Of a stretch of 64,000 nucleotides of DNA, positions 26,231-34,693 are shown in pieces (within the stretch, counting starts at the first letter, position 1; each line of letters opens with the position of its first letter). The DNA lies in assembly GCA_026415195.1 (NCBI GenBank), contig JAOAHO010000002.1, positions 29,195-93,194 on the forward strand, written 5' to 3'. The DNA comes from Bacteroidia bacterium. Its GTDB lineage: Bacteria > Bacteroidota > Bacteroidia > B-17B0 > Aurantibacillaceae. Position numbers and translations under genes: made by a program. The notes below the pieces were generated by a model that was not told where the DNA came from, searched no databases, and was given only the letters and a program-made list of their open reading frames with translations.

Positions 26231-29200
26231 TTAATTTTTTCTTTCCTTAACAAGGGCCGGCAAATTTCCCAAAAATTCAATAACTTTTCTGAATACATCA
26301 AAATATAATGTTACAATCAAACTTATGCTCATTAACCAAATGACAATGATATTGAACCAAAATGTTTTGATACGCATGCCTAAAAACAGCTTAGTAGGGG
26401 CAAAAAAATGCGCACGACCAATATTGGATTCAACAGGATCGAGAAAAACCGGATCCGTCTGTTGAATAAGCCGGCCTTCTTTCTCAAGGCAACGTTCACC
26501 ACTGATATCATTGGCATTCTTCACCAAATTGGTTAGGCTTTCATTTTCATATTCTTCCCGAAGCCTTGTAAAATTATCATTCCCCATTTCCTTAATCATT
26601 GACGAAATTTTTTTGTTCATCCTGTCGCGTGCGGCATTCGAACGATCGATATAATAATCTTGTAATTTTTTAAGGTAGAGCCGAACTTTTTCCAATACTT
26701 CCACTGACAATTTACCGCTTTCAAGTTCCTGAAGAGCATCGCATTTGACTTTAGGCGATATTTTTTGCTCTTTTTCTATTTCTCTGATCAATAAACCTAT
26801 ATCGGTTTTAACCGTTTGCTTATCGGAACTGCTTAAAGATTTTTCCAATCGGTTAAGGACATTCTCTATTTTATTTCTCCAGAAATTGTTTTTGTATTCG
26901 GCAATACTGATTTCTTTATCGTATTTATAGAAATTTTTTTCATATTTATTATTCATAAATTGATTAACCGCCAAAGCTTCAAAAGCCCAACGGCTTGCCA
27001 TTACTTCGCCTGCAACAGGTACACCTCCTTGCTCTGCCACCACAGGGTTAAGTTTGTCGAATTTGACCACCACGCCCGCCAACAACAGTTGTGGTATGAT
27101 CAGGAAGGGAATAAGAATGTAAATTGTGACGGCACTGTTAAAGGCCGACGAGATATTCAACCCCAACATATTGGCAAAGCAAGAAGTGGTGAAAAGCACC
27201 AGCCAATAATCAAGCCACATCCCTTTGATGCCCAAAACAAAATTTCCTACCAGTACAAAAGTTAAACTTTGAAAAGCCGACAAGGTAAACATAATTAATA
27301 TCTTACTCCATAAATAAGACCCCAGGCTAAGATTAAGGAAACTTTCTCGTTTTCTGATTTTGCGGTCGCGTATGATTTCCTCGGCACTCACGCTCAGACC
27401 AATAAACAAGGCCACGATTACTGCCATGAAAATGTAGGCAGGAATATTTTCGTTCTCCCTGAAAACATATCCCACACCGGTCTGATCATCCACATTGTAA
27501 TAACGCACCAAAAAAGCCAGAATAAACGCCAAGAGCGGAGCTTCCAGCAAATTAATCAGCATATATTGGGTGTTGGTAAGCTTACTTTTAATATCTCGAT
27601 GCGTGAAAATGAAAAATTGCTTGATGCGATTGGGAATTTTGAAAATGCTCTCGGGAATGGCCGTGTGTTTTTCTGAAAAAAAGATATTTTTTTCAATAAG
27701 TTCTTTATAATGTTCATACCATTGTTTGGGCGATGTTTTACGGATGTGTGTAAGATTCCCGTATTCATCCACCACTTTACTTTCAATGATATTGAAAATT
27801 TGCTCGGGATTCACATTACCACAATTATAACATTCTGCTTCATCGGCATTCACATGGTTCACCAGTCGTTTGAAATATGTTACGGCATCCACCGGATTAC
27901 CGTAATAAACGGGATAACCGCCCACATCGAGGATAAGCAGGCGGTCGAACATTTTAAAAATTTCCGAAGAGGGCTGGTGAATGACCACAAAGATAAGCTT
28001 CCCTTTCAGGGCAAGCTCTTTCAAAAGGTCCATGATGTTTTCCGAGTCGCGCGAAGAAAGCCCCGATGTGGGTTCATCCACAAATAAAACTGAGGGTTCC
28101 CGAATAAGTTCAAGGGCAATGTTAAGGCGCTTGCGTTGGCCACCAGAAATGGTTTTCTGCAAAGGAGACCCTACTTTTAAATTTTCCGTTTCGGATAGGC
28201 CCAGGTCGGCCAAAAGTTCATGGCAACGTTTTTTGATTTCTTCTTCGCTTAGGTTACCAAAGCAGAGTTTGGCATTAAAATACAAGTTTTCAAAAACCGT
28301 TAGTTCTTCCATTAAGAGGTCGTCCTGACTGACATGACCAATGACACCTTCAATTTTTTCTTTTTCATTATGAATATCAATTCCATTTATCTTAACGCTA
28401 CCGGCCGATGGTTTTTCCATGGAATTCAACACATTCAGCAGTGTGGATTTTCCTGCCCCCGACCCCCCCATGATGCCGATGAGTTTTCCACTTTCCTCGG
28501 AAATATTGATCCCGCGCAAACCAAGTTTTCCGCCTTTAAATCTGAATTCGACGTTTTCGGCAATAAATGTAATTTTTGGCTTACTTTCATCACTCAAGAA
28601 ACGGCTCAGGATATCGCTGTAATAAACCGGCTTCATTTTGTTGGAACGTATGGAAGAGCCGGGATTAATGATGTGGATACGCTCGTTGCCTACTAATTGA
28701 CCGTTAATTTGAATATCCGAAGTTCCCGTAATTTTCATGGCAAACAGGTTCACGCTGGGAACACGCGTAATGACAATGGGATCGGAGGCACCTTCGTTGA
28801 AAATGTGACGCGTGGTACCAAGAGTATTTTCGGAGCGGTTGTCAATTATCAAAAAATTCTGACGATTGATCAGTTCTGAAATGTCTTTTAGTTCAACCAG
28901 TTTTTTTAATTGAAGAAATTCTTCCGTCGGAACATTAAAAGTCTCGGCAACAGTATTGACAAATTCAAATTCCTGTTCGCTGATTTCATTGCTGGAATAA
29001 ATAAATTCCAATAACCGAATCAGTACAATAATTTTTTGAGGCTGTACCAGTTCCTGATTAATTTGTGAGCAAATTTTCAACACCTTTACGGAATTCATGG
29101 CGGTCCGCTTGGCCGTACCGTCTTTTTTCTTGGAACCGGCCTGGTGCGCCTCCAGAAAGGCATCGAATAAATCCAGATAAGTTTTTACCTGCTCGTCGCT

Positions 29201-29314
29201 GAGCTGCTGATTCAAAAAAGATTGCACAATTTGCCTGCCGGTATTATTCACCCCGTCCACACGGGCAATGATGGCAAACAGTTGCATTAACGCCCTAAGA
29301 ATTTGTTCACTCAT
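26231..29314 (-). CDS. large ABCG-like ABC exporter with N-terminal TerB-like and FHA-like regions
   Basis: 1027 residues. 1-140 is helical and acidic, of TerB type; about 150-235 is beta-rich with NxxG-type turns like an FHA or related sensor fold; the ATPase has Walker A GGSGAGKST (283-291), signature SGGQRKR (390-396) and Walker B VLFVDEP (409-415). Membrane helices follow in the ABC2 style (about 590-800, broken by a loop), then a Lys/Glu-rich soluble region (about 830-960) and one last span. The ATPase-before-permease order matches ABCG half-transporters. Substrate unknown; the HlyD-type adaptor gene follows by 3 nt. Confidence 0.87.
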   Translation of the reverse strand: MSEQILRALMQLFAIIARVDGVNNTGRQIVQSFLNQQLSDEQVKTYLDLFDAFLEAHQAGSKKKDGTAKRTAMNSVKVLKICSQINQELVQPQKIIVLIRLLEFIYSSNEISEQEFEFVNTVAETFNVPTEEFLQLKKLVELKDISELINRQNFLIIDNRSENTLGTTRHIFNEGASDPIVITRVPSVNLFAMKITGTSDIQINGQLVGNERIHIINPGSSIRSNKMKPVYYSDILSRFLSDESKPKITFIAENVEFRFKGGKLGLRGINISEESGKLIGIMGGSGAGKSTLLNVLNSMEKPSAGSVKINGIDIHNEKEKIEGVIGHVSQDDLLMEELTVFENLYFNAKLCFGNLSEEEIKKRCHELLADLGLSETENLKVGSPLQKTISGGQRKRLNIALELIREPSVLFVDEPTSGLSSRDSENIMDLLKELALKGKLIFVVIHQPSSEIFKMFDRLLILDVGGYPVYYGNPVDAVTYFKRLVNHVNADEAECYNCGNVNPEQIFNIIESKVVDEYGNLTHIRKTSPKQWYEHYKELIEKNIFFSEKHTAIPESIFKIPNRIKQFFIFTHRDIKSKLTNTQYMLINLLEAPLLAFILAFLVRYYNVDDQTGVGYVFRENENIPAYIFMAVIVALFIGLSVSAEEIIRDRKIRKRESFLNLSLGSYLWSKILIMFTLSAFQSLTFVLVGNFVLGIKGMWLDYWLVLFTTSCFANMLGLNISSAFNSAVTIYILIPFLIIPQLLLAGVVVKFDKLNPVVAEQGGVPVAGEVMASRWAFEALAVNQFMNNKYEKNFYKYDKEISIAEYKNNFWRNKIENVLNRLEKSLSSSDKQTVKTDIGLLIREIEKEQKISPKVKCDALQELESGKLSVEVLEKVRLYLKKLQDYYIDRSNAARDRMNKKISSMIKEMGNDNFTRLREEYENESLTNLVKNANDISGERCLEKEGRLIQQTDPVFLDPVESNIGRAHFFAPTKLFLGMRIKTFWFNIIVIWLMSISLIVTLYFDVFRKVIEFLGNLPALVKERKN

Positions 29315-29315
29315 T

Positions 29316-29801
29316 TTATTGTTTGTTTATAATTTCATTCAAAAAACATTCAGCCACTTGCTTAATTTGCCTGGTATTTTTTTTCGACAACTTTTCAGTT
29401 TTACCATTAAATACAATGGAGGTAATACCCAAATTTTTCAACGTTGTTATATAATTTTTGGGAACTTCAACAACCATGTAGCCCCGATGATTATCCGACT
29501 TAATTTGTTTTACGTTTTTAAATGTTATTTGCATATTGTCGGAAATAATTTCAAGGTTTGAAATTAAATCGAAATACAATATTTTGGATGTGATAATCTT
29601 TAAATAATATTTATTTTGATAAACACTTAAAATCAATTGCAAATGTTCTTCTTCTGAAGGCGTTCTGTAAGAAATGGCCCGAAAAGTTTGGCCGTTGATA
29701 AAGGAAACCGAATCGTTAAAAACAAATTCGTTACAGGATTGACTTTGCAATTCAAACAAAATGAAATATAACCATATAAAGAAATACAGCGCCGACCTCA
29801 C
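29316..29801 (-). CDS. small secreted protein, unknown function
   Basis: 161 residues with a signal peptide (about 1-21, ending LQSQS). The mature chain is beta-rich and Lys-rich with no known domain. The segment FINGQTFRAISYRTPSEEEH resembles YISDGQQYRALLLNPEET in the next gene upstream, so the two may be distant relatives. It ends one base before the ABC exporter ATG, so it is almost surely co-transcribed with it. Confidence 0.7.
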   Translation of the reverse strand: MRSALYFFIWLYFILFELQSQSCNEFVFNDSVSFINGQTFRAISYRTPSEEEHLQLILSVYQNKYYLKIITSKILYFDLISNLEIISDNMQITFKNVKQIKSDNHRGYMVVEVPKNYITTLKNLGITSIVFNGKTEKLSKKNTRQIKQVAECFLNEIINKQ

Positions 29802-29841
29802 GGAAAATCAAATATAGGAAAAAAATAAAAGAAGCAAAAAA

Positions 29842-30258
29842 TTACTTTTGCTTAAAGCCAATGAGTAAGACGGCACACCCAGAACCAGGATTTTTATCGG
29901 GATCGAGCCGGCCTTCAATGATGGCATCAAAAGTGGATTTCACCTTAAAATCCCAATAGGGAGCGTTCCTGTAATTTTTGTTGGAGAATATAAGATTGCG
30001 GTCCTGATCATATACACTGAAAATCAGGTTCCCGTCTGTGGTGCCACTGCAGGCTGCAAATCGATAAATGGTTTCTGAAAACATAGTAGTACGAAATTCG
30101 GCGGTTTCTTCAGGATTTAAAAGCAAGGCCCTGTATTGTTGTCCGTCGGAAATATAATTCACGCCAATGTGCTTTATGCACCGGGCAGCAATTGAATCGC
30201 ATTGCGCAACTGTAAAGCCCGCCAAGACAAAATAAATGGCATATAAAATTTTTTTCAT
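29842..30258 (-). CDS. small secreted protein, unknown function
   Basis: 138 residues: signal peptide (about 1-18, FTVAQ), then CDSIAARCIKHIGVNYISDGQQYRALL, a FAACSGTTDGNLIFSVYDQDRN strand pair, and GSGCAVLLIGFKQK at the end. Four mature cysteines could form two disulfides in the periplasm. The NLIFSVYDQDRNLIFSN pattern is like a jelly-roll or C2-type sandwich. No function assigned. Sits between the lipoprotein and the other small secreted gene of the exporter run. Confidence 0.72.
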   Translation of the reverse strand: MKKILYAIYFVLAGFTVAQCDSIAARCIKHIGVNYISDGQQYRALLLNPEETAEFRTTMFSETIYRFAACSGTTDGNLIFSVYDQDRNLIFSNKNYRNAPYWDFKVKSTFDAIIEGRLDPDKNPGSGCAVLLIGFKQK

Positions 30259-30279
30259 ACTGCAGAACTTGATTAAAGG

Positions 30280-31176
30280 TTATGAAATATGACAAATTTT
30301 ATTCCGAATTTCGCTTATTTTGGCAATTATCTGCCCCAGCGTATCGTCGGAAATGCTTACTATACTTTCACTGTTGATGTAAGTGATTTTCTTTACGGTA
30401 TCGGTTTTGGGTTCAATAAATTTATATTCAAATTTAACGTTTTCGTAAACTTTTTTCAGGTCATTAAGGTCGGCCAAAAGCCCTTTGGTTTCTTCAATAT
30501 TATTATTTTTTTCAAGGATTCGAATGATCCTTTCCAAGGCATATTTTTGTTCGGCAATTCTTCTTTTAAGTTCATCGGAAGGTTTGGATTTGTAAGAAGA
30601 AGCCGAAAGATATACACTTTCAACCCAACCTCCCACCAATACAAGATGACCGATTTCGGGTCTTTTATTGTTTTTAAGGAAAGCATCACTGTTCCGATAA
30701 GCATCGCCCACAAGGACCAACAAACTGTCTTTATTGGTGATATTTTTTTCGAACCTTTCCAACATTTTGGGATCGAATGCATTAGTAATTCCCAAATTGT
30801 CGCCGATTTGCTTTAGGGAAGCCAGATAAGACAAAGCATCCTGGGTTTGATTGTAAATAGAAACGTACCCCAGGTCGGCCCCAAAGATCCCCATCGCAAG
30901 GGCCTTAGAGTAGTCAGTATTGAATTTTCCTACGGTGTTGGAAGGAAGGAGTATGTCTTTGGTATATTTCAATCCCAATTTTTGAATTAATAAGGCCGTC
31001 TGAATGGGTGAAGGAACAGAAAAGATTTCTCCTTCTACGTTCAGCAATCCGGTTTTTACCGTATCGGGTTGGTTAACATTTTCTCCAACATTGTTTTCAG
31101 GAGTTTCATTACCGTTCTTGCACGAAAAAAGCAAAACGGCAAAGGACAAAGCCAAAACTCTTATCATCTTATTCAT
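30280..31176 (-). CDS. lipoprotein, member of a two-copy family in this window (copy A)
   Basis: 298 residues: lipobox LLFSC (Cys19), a Asn/Glu-rich linker, then a helical domain (about 50-280). It is homologous over most of its length to the lipoprotein at 48945-49808: shared blocks are (V/I)PSP near the start, MGIFGADLGY / LGVYNLDLAY, YLASLKQIGDNLGITNAF / YLKSTLSLADALGIRNAV, NKDSLLVLVGDAY / NKDSLFKILDEIF, and VGGWVESVYL / TGAWIEGLNL. Function unknown. First gene upstream of the small secreted pair and the exporter; a good promoter precedes it. Confidence 0.85.
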   Translation of the reverse strand: MNKMIRVLALSFAVLLFSCKNGNETPENNVGENVNQPDTVKTGLLNVEGEIFSVPSPIQTALLIQKLGLKYTKDILLPSNTVGKFNTDYSKALAMGIFGADLGYVSIYNQTQDALSYLASLKQIGDNLGITNAFDPKMLERFEKNITNKDSLLVLVGDAYRNSDAFLKNNKRPEIGHLVLVGGWVESVYLSASSYKSKPSDELKRRIAEQKYALERIIRILEKNNNIEETKGLLADLNDLKKVYENVKFEYKFIEPKTDTVKKITYINSESIVSISDDTLGQIIAKISEIRNKICHIS

Positions 31177-31196
31177 TTTGGTTTTTTAAAACTTTG

Positions 31197-31227
31197 TAAA
31201 ATTAAGGATATTTTTCAAACACCAAAG
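31197..31227 (-). promoter_or_regulatory. promoter of lipoprotein copy A and the exporter run
   Basis: TTTG (31223-31226 on the minus strand, in CTTTG), 18-nt spacer, TAATTTTA (31197-31204, 7 of 8). Transcription would begin near 31190, about 14 nt before the ATG at 31176. The -33 half lies inside the waaA 3' end. Confidence 0.55.
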
Positions 31228-32468
31228 AACGGTTTATTAAATATTTTTTGAAACATTCTGTCGGCGGCCCCGGCTTTTTCTTTAAAATAATTTTTTAATG
31301 TTTTAGCAGTTTTATCACTGCCGTGAAGCGCTTTTCCGATAATTCCGGAAGCATCTTCATCCGGCTTAACAATCCATAGGCAATTCAAAGCCGCCAACTC
31401 TTCCACTTCAATAAAGTTGCTGAATTGGGTGCCACAAAGCAAAACGGGAATTTCATAAACTGCCGGTTCAAGTATATTGTGCACACCCGCCCCCATGGAT
31501 CCACCCACATAAGCAAGATCGGCATAGGCATAAAGACGTGAAAGCAGGCCCATTCGGTTTACCATCAAAAAATCGGCATTATCCGGTTCACAGTCCCAAA
31601 AACTTACTTTAAACGAGGCTTCTTTTATCTTTTCCAACATGCGGTTTATATTATCAGCATCCACTTCATGAGGAACCAATATTCCTTTTATGTTTGGATA
31701 TTTTTTTTTCCAATATCCCCACCATTTTAAAATCCATTGTAAATCTTCAGGCCAAATGCTCCCAAAGCAAACTACGGGCTTACTCTCCTTTTTCCAAAAT
31801 TTAAGATTTTCTATAGGTTGGGGGTTATTTTTAATGTGAAGGACACGGTCTATCCTGCTGTCGCCCAGGACCAGAGCATTACGAATACCGATATTCTCCA
31901 ACAGGCCCAAAGAAGCATTATCCTGAACGAAAATTTCCTTAAAACCAAACAAGGACTTTCTAAAAATCCCCCCATACCATCTGAAAAAAGGATGATGCGG
32001 CTTAAAAACGGCCGATACCAGGTAATGGGGAATTTGCCTTTTTCTTAGTTCGTGCAAATAATTCAACCAGAATTCATAACGTATAAATATTGCCATGCGG
32101 GGTTGAGTAATATTCAAAAATTTTCTTACACTGATAGGAAAATCAGGAGGCAAATAATCCACATGATGGGCTTTTGGGAAATTGGAAAATGCTTCCTTTC
32201 CGCTTGGGGAAAAAAAAGTAACCAACACGAAATATTCCCCACTGTCGAATATTCTTTCTATCAATGGCCTTCCCTGTTCAAACTCCCCATAAGAAGCACA
32301 ATGTACCCACACCACGGGCTTTCGGGCAGATGCTAATTTTTCATTTAAACGGTTAAATATTTTTTTTCTTCCTTTCACCCATAACCGTGCCTTGGCATGA
32401 AAAAAGGATGCCATGGTTATGGCCAACACATACATTCCCACGCCCAACGTATAAATACCCCGCATCAT
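31215..32468 (-). CDS. waaA: 3-deoxy-D-manno-octulosonic acid transferase (WaaA/KdtA)
   Basis: 417 residues, GT-B glycosyltransferase that adds Kdo to lipid A precursor at the inner membrane. N-terminal anchor (about 5-25), then the acceptor-domain signature WVHCASYGEFEQGRPLIE with catalytic Glu62, and VCFGSIWPEDLQWILKWW at the donor-domain start. EAPVYEIPVL-like GGSMGAGVHNILEPAVYEIPV matches the Kdo-nucleotide site. The kdsC gene for Kdo synthesis lies at 53.3 kb. Last gene of the clpP-ABC-OMP-waaA run. Confidence 0.92.
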   Translation of the reverse strand: MMRGIYTLGVGMYVLAITMASFFHAKARLWVKGRKKIFNRLNEKLASARKPVVWVHCASYGEFEQGRPLIERIFDSGEYFVLVTFFSPSGKEAFSNFPKAHHVDYLPPDFPISVRKFLNITQPRMAIFIRYEFWLNYLHELRKRQIPHYLVSAVFKPHHPFFRWYGGIFRKSLFGFKEIFVQDNASLGLLENIGIRNALVLGDSRIDRVLHIKNNPQPIENLKFWKKESKPVVCFGSIWPEDLQWILKWWGYWKKKYPNIKGILVPHEVDADNINRMLEKIKEASFKVSFWDCEPDNADFLMVNRMGLLSRLYAYADLAYVGGSMGAGVHNILEPAVYEIPVLLCGTQFSNFIEVEELAALNCLWIVKPDEDASGIIGKALHGSDKTAKTLKNYFKEKAGAADRMFQKIFNKPFFGV

Positions 32469-32472
32469 TTGG

Positions 32473-33222
32473 TTAATCGGTGAAATACTTTCCCTCTGCG
32501 GATTTTTTATATAGCGGTAAAATCCATGTAGCCATTAAAGTTCCCGAGAAATACCATTTCGGTTGCATGTCGGTTGTTCCCAAATCGTAATTAATTTCCC
32601 TTAAGTTCCTTGCAAAATGTTGCATAAAATAAAGGTCGAACCTGAAATTGGTAAGTCGGTTCGAACCTATGAAAATATAACCAACATTTTGTTTTAAAAT
32701 TATTCCCCCGCTCAAGCGATCATATCCCTTGTAAAGATTATTCTCCAGTGCCGCAACGGTCTGAGCATAATCCAGGAATTTAATGCGGTGTTCCGCATAA
32801 CCGGCTCCAAGGCCTAAAAGCAAACCAGAGTTTACATTCACAGCAAGCCATGGAAATTTATAGCAAACCTCAGGCATAAGATGCCACATCCTTCCCGTAA
32901 TTCGTATGTCGGCCGGATTTCCTTCATTGTTGGTTACAAATCCATCTTCGTTCATTAATAAAATCAATGTATTTTCTTTTACTTTGGAAGTAAATCCGTA
33001 TTTGAAATTCAAACCGGCCACCCATTTGGATTGAATCATTCCGCTCAGTTGAAAGCCTGCCGTCATGAACGTGCCGAACCTTTCATTAAACCTTCCAACC
33101 GGTTGAAGCGCGCCAATGCCGGTTTCGAACATAATAAAGGAAGACTTTTCTTCCTGCGCCAAAACGTAAGAAGAAAAAACAATTAGTACAATCCATTTCA
33201 ATAATCCATTATACTTTTTCAT
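32473..33222 (-). CDS. outer-membrane beta-barrel protein, unknown function
   Basis: 249 residues. Signal peptide (about 1-22, SYVLAQ), then a small barrel pattern of alternating strands: [56 protein letters not shown] split by turns, and [16 protein letters not shown]. Ending is KYFTD rather than a terminal Phe. Bacteroidota have many such barrels of unknown role; lying between an ABC ATPase and waaA it may serve envelope assembly (inference). Overlaps the ABC gene by 4 bp. Confidence 0.72.
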   Translation of the reverse strand: MKKYNGLLKWIVLIVFSSYVLAQEEKSSFIMFETGIGALQPVGRFNERFGTFMTAGFQLSGMIQSKWVAGLNFKYGFTSKVKENTLILLMNEDGFVTNNEGNPADIRITGRMWHLMPEVCYKFPWLAVNVNSGLLLGLGAGYAEHRIKFLDYAQTVAALENNLYKGYDRLSGGIILKQNVGYIFIGSNRLTNFRFDLYFMQHFARNLREINYDLGTTDMQPKWYFSGTLMATWILPLYKKSAEGKYFTD

Positions 33223-33923
33223 GCATAAATACGAACATGATTATTGGGTTTGTCTTCGATAATTTTACCATCTTTAAGTTTTACAATCCGATGTGCATGT
33301 AAAGAAATGTCTTCCTCGTGTGTGACCAAAACCACCGTATTGCCCTCAGCATGAATTTGCTGAAGCAGCCCCATAATTTCATAGGAGGTTTTACTGTCGA
33401 GGTTTCCGGTAGGTTCATCGGCCAGAATCAAGGAGGGGTGATTAACCAAAGCCCTGGCAATAGCAACCCTTTGTCTTTGGCCTCCGCTAAGCTCGTTGGG
33501 CTTATGCAGGATTCGGTTGCCCAAGCCCACTTTTTCCAGCATTCTGATGGCAATTTCTTTCCTTTCTTTTTTGCCCACTCCGGCATAGATCAAGGGCATG
33601 GCCACATTTTCCCATGCCGTCAGGCGCGGAAGAAGATGAAACGTTTGAAAAACAAATCCGATTTCTTTATTACGAATTGCGGCCAACTGATGATCTGACA
33701 TTTTCGATACATCAATACCGTTAAGAAAATATTTTCCGGAAGTGGGGGAATCGAGGCAACCCAAAATATTCATGAGCGTGGATTTACCTGATCCGGATGG
33801 GCCCATCAAGGAAATGTATTCATTCTTTTTGATTTGCAGGGTAACCCCGTTCAGGGCATAAATTTTTTCCTCCCCTATAGAATAAATTTTTGATATTTCG
33901 CGTATATCAATAAGATAATTCAA
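33219..33923 (-). CDS. ABC transporter ATP-binding protein (LolD/MacB type)
   Basis: About 234 residues from a TTG at 33923 ([30 protein letters not shown]). Walker [11 protein letters not shown]-loop [18 protein letters not shown], signature LSGGQRQR, Walker [14 protein letters not shown] and VTHEE follow the LolD/MacB/FtsE pattern. There is no in-frame ATG after the clpP stop; the TTG starts 2 nt past that stop. A longer reading from 33989 would run 64 bp into clpP and adds no family residues. The permease is not in the window. Confidence 0.88.
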   Translation of the reverse strand: MNYLIDIREISKIYSIGEEKIYALNGVTLQIKKNEYISLMGPSGSGKSTLMNILGCLDSPTSGKYFLNGIDVSKMSDHQLAAIRNKEIGFVFQTFHLLPRLTAWENVAMPLIYAGVGKKERKEIAIRMLEKVGLGNRILHKPNELSGGQRQRVAIARALVNHPSLILADEPTGNLDSKTSYEIMGLLQQIHAEGNTVVLVTHEEDISLHAHRIVKLKDGKIIEDKPNNHVRIYA

Positions 33924-33925
33924 AA

Positions 33926-34597
33926 TTATTTTTTCTCCAGCACTTCGTCGATCATACCGTATTCTTTGGCTTCCTGTGCAGTCATCCAATAATCCCGGTC
34001 ACTGTCTTGCCAGACCTTTTCATAGGGCTGGCCACTATGATAAGAAATGATTTCGTAAAGTTCCTTTTTAAGTTTTAAAATTTCACGAGCCGTAATTTCA
34101 ATATCACTGGCCTGCCCCTCGGCCCCACCCAAAGGTTGATGGATCATTATCCTGGAATGTTTTAAGGCCGTTCTTTTTCCTTTTTTTCCCGCACATTGCA
34201 ACACGGCTCCCATGCTGGCAGCCATGCCTGTGCAAATAGTAGCCACATCAGGTTTTACGATTTGCATGGTATCATAGATGCCCAAGCCGGCATAAACGCT
34301 TCCGCCGGGAGAATTGATGTAAATTTGAATATCTTTTTTGGAGTCCACACTCTCCAGGAACAAAAGCTGTGCCTGAACAATGTTGGCCACCTGGTCGTTG
34401 ATGGCTGTTCCCAGGAAAATAATCCGGTCCATCATCAATCGGGAAAACACGTCCATCTGAGCCACATTCAACTGGCGTTCTTCTATAATGTAAGGCGTCA
34501 TGGAAGAGCGGACTGCCGATACATAATCGTGAAGAGTCAAGCTGTTTATGCGCGCATGTTTGATGGCATATTTTTGGAATTCGTTTTGATCGAACAT
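33926..34597 (-). CDS. clpP: ATP-dependent Clp protease proteolytic subunit
   Basis: 223 residues. Oxyanion and nucleophile region SPGGS (96-100) and Ser128 in [10 protein letters not shown], His153 in IMIHQPLGG, and the Asp near 202 in SDRDYWM form the serine-protease triad of the ClpP tetradecamer. N-terminal extension of about 25 residues may be a cleaved propeptide. ClpX is not adjacent. First gene of the clpP-ABC-OMP-waaA run, with its own promoter. Confidence 0.95.
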   Translation of the reverse strand: MFDQNEFQKYAIKHARINSLTLHDYVSAVRSSMTPYIIEERQLNVAQMDVFSRLMMDRIIFLGTAINDQVANIVQAQLLFLESVDSKKDIQIYINSPGGSVYAGLGIYDTMQIVKPDVATICTGMAASMGAVLQCAGKKGKRTALKHSRIMIHQPLGGAEGQASDIEITAREILKLKKELYEIISYHSGQPYEKVWQDSDRDYWMTAQEAKEYGMIDEVLEKK

Positions 34598-34613
34598 AAG
34601 TTTAAATTATGGG

Positions 34614-34645
34614 CTAAGTTACTAAAAAGTCATTGCCTTCAAAAA
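34614..34645 (-). promoter_or_regulatory. promoter of clpP
   Basis: TTTTTG (34640-34645 on the minus strand), 18-nt spacer, TAACTTAG (34614-34621, 7 of 8). Start codon at 34597. It begins 5 nt downstream of the terminator of the preceding surface-protein gene. Confidence 0.55.
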
Positions 34646-34649
34646 CAAA

Positions 34650-34672
34650 AAAGCCGGAAAAAATCCGGCTTT
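34650..34672 (-). terminator. intrinsic terminator of the T9SS surface-protein gene
   Basis: Perfect hairpin AAAGCCGGA - AAAAA - TCCGGCTTT, 22 nt after the stop at 34694 on the minus strand, with an A/T-rich tail. It isolates the surface-protein gene from clpP. Confidence 0.85.
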
Positions 34673-34693
34673 AATATTAAAAGATGTAAAGAA

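Noticed and set aside
33924..33989. Longer start of the LolD-type ATPase inside clpP
   Set aside because: The extra 22 residues have no family match and come from out-of-frame clpP sequence; a TTG right after the clpP stop fits better.
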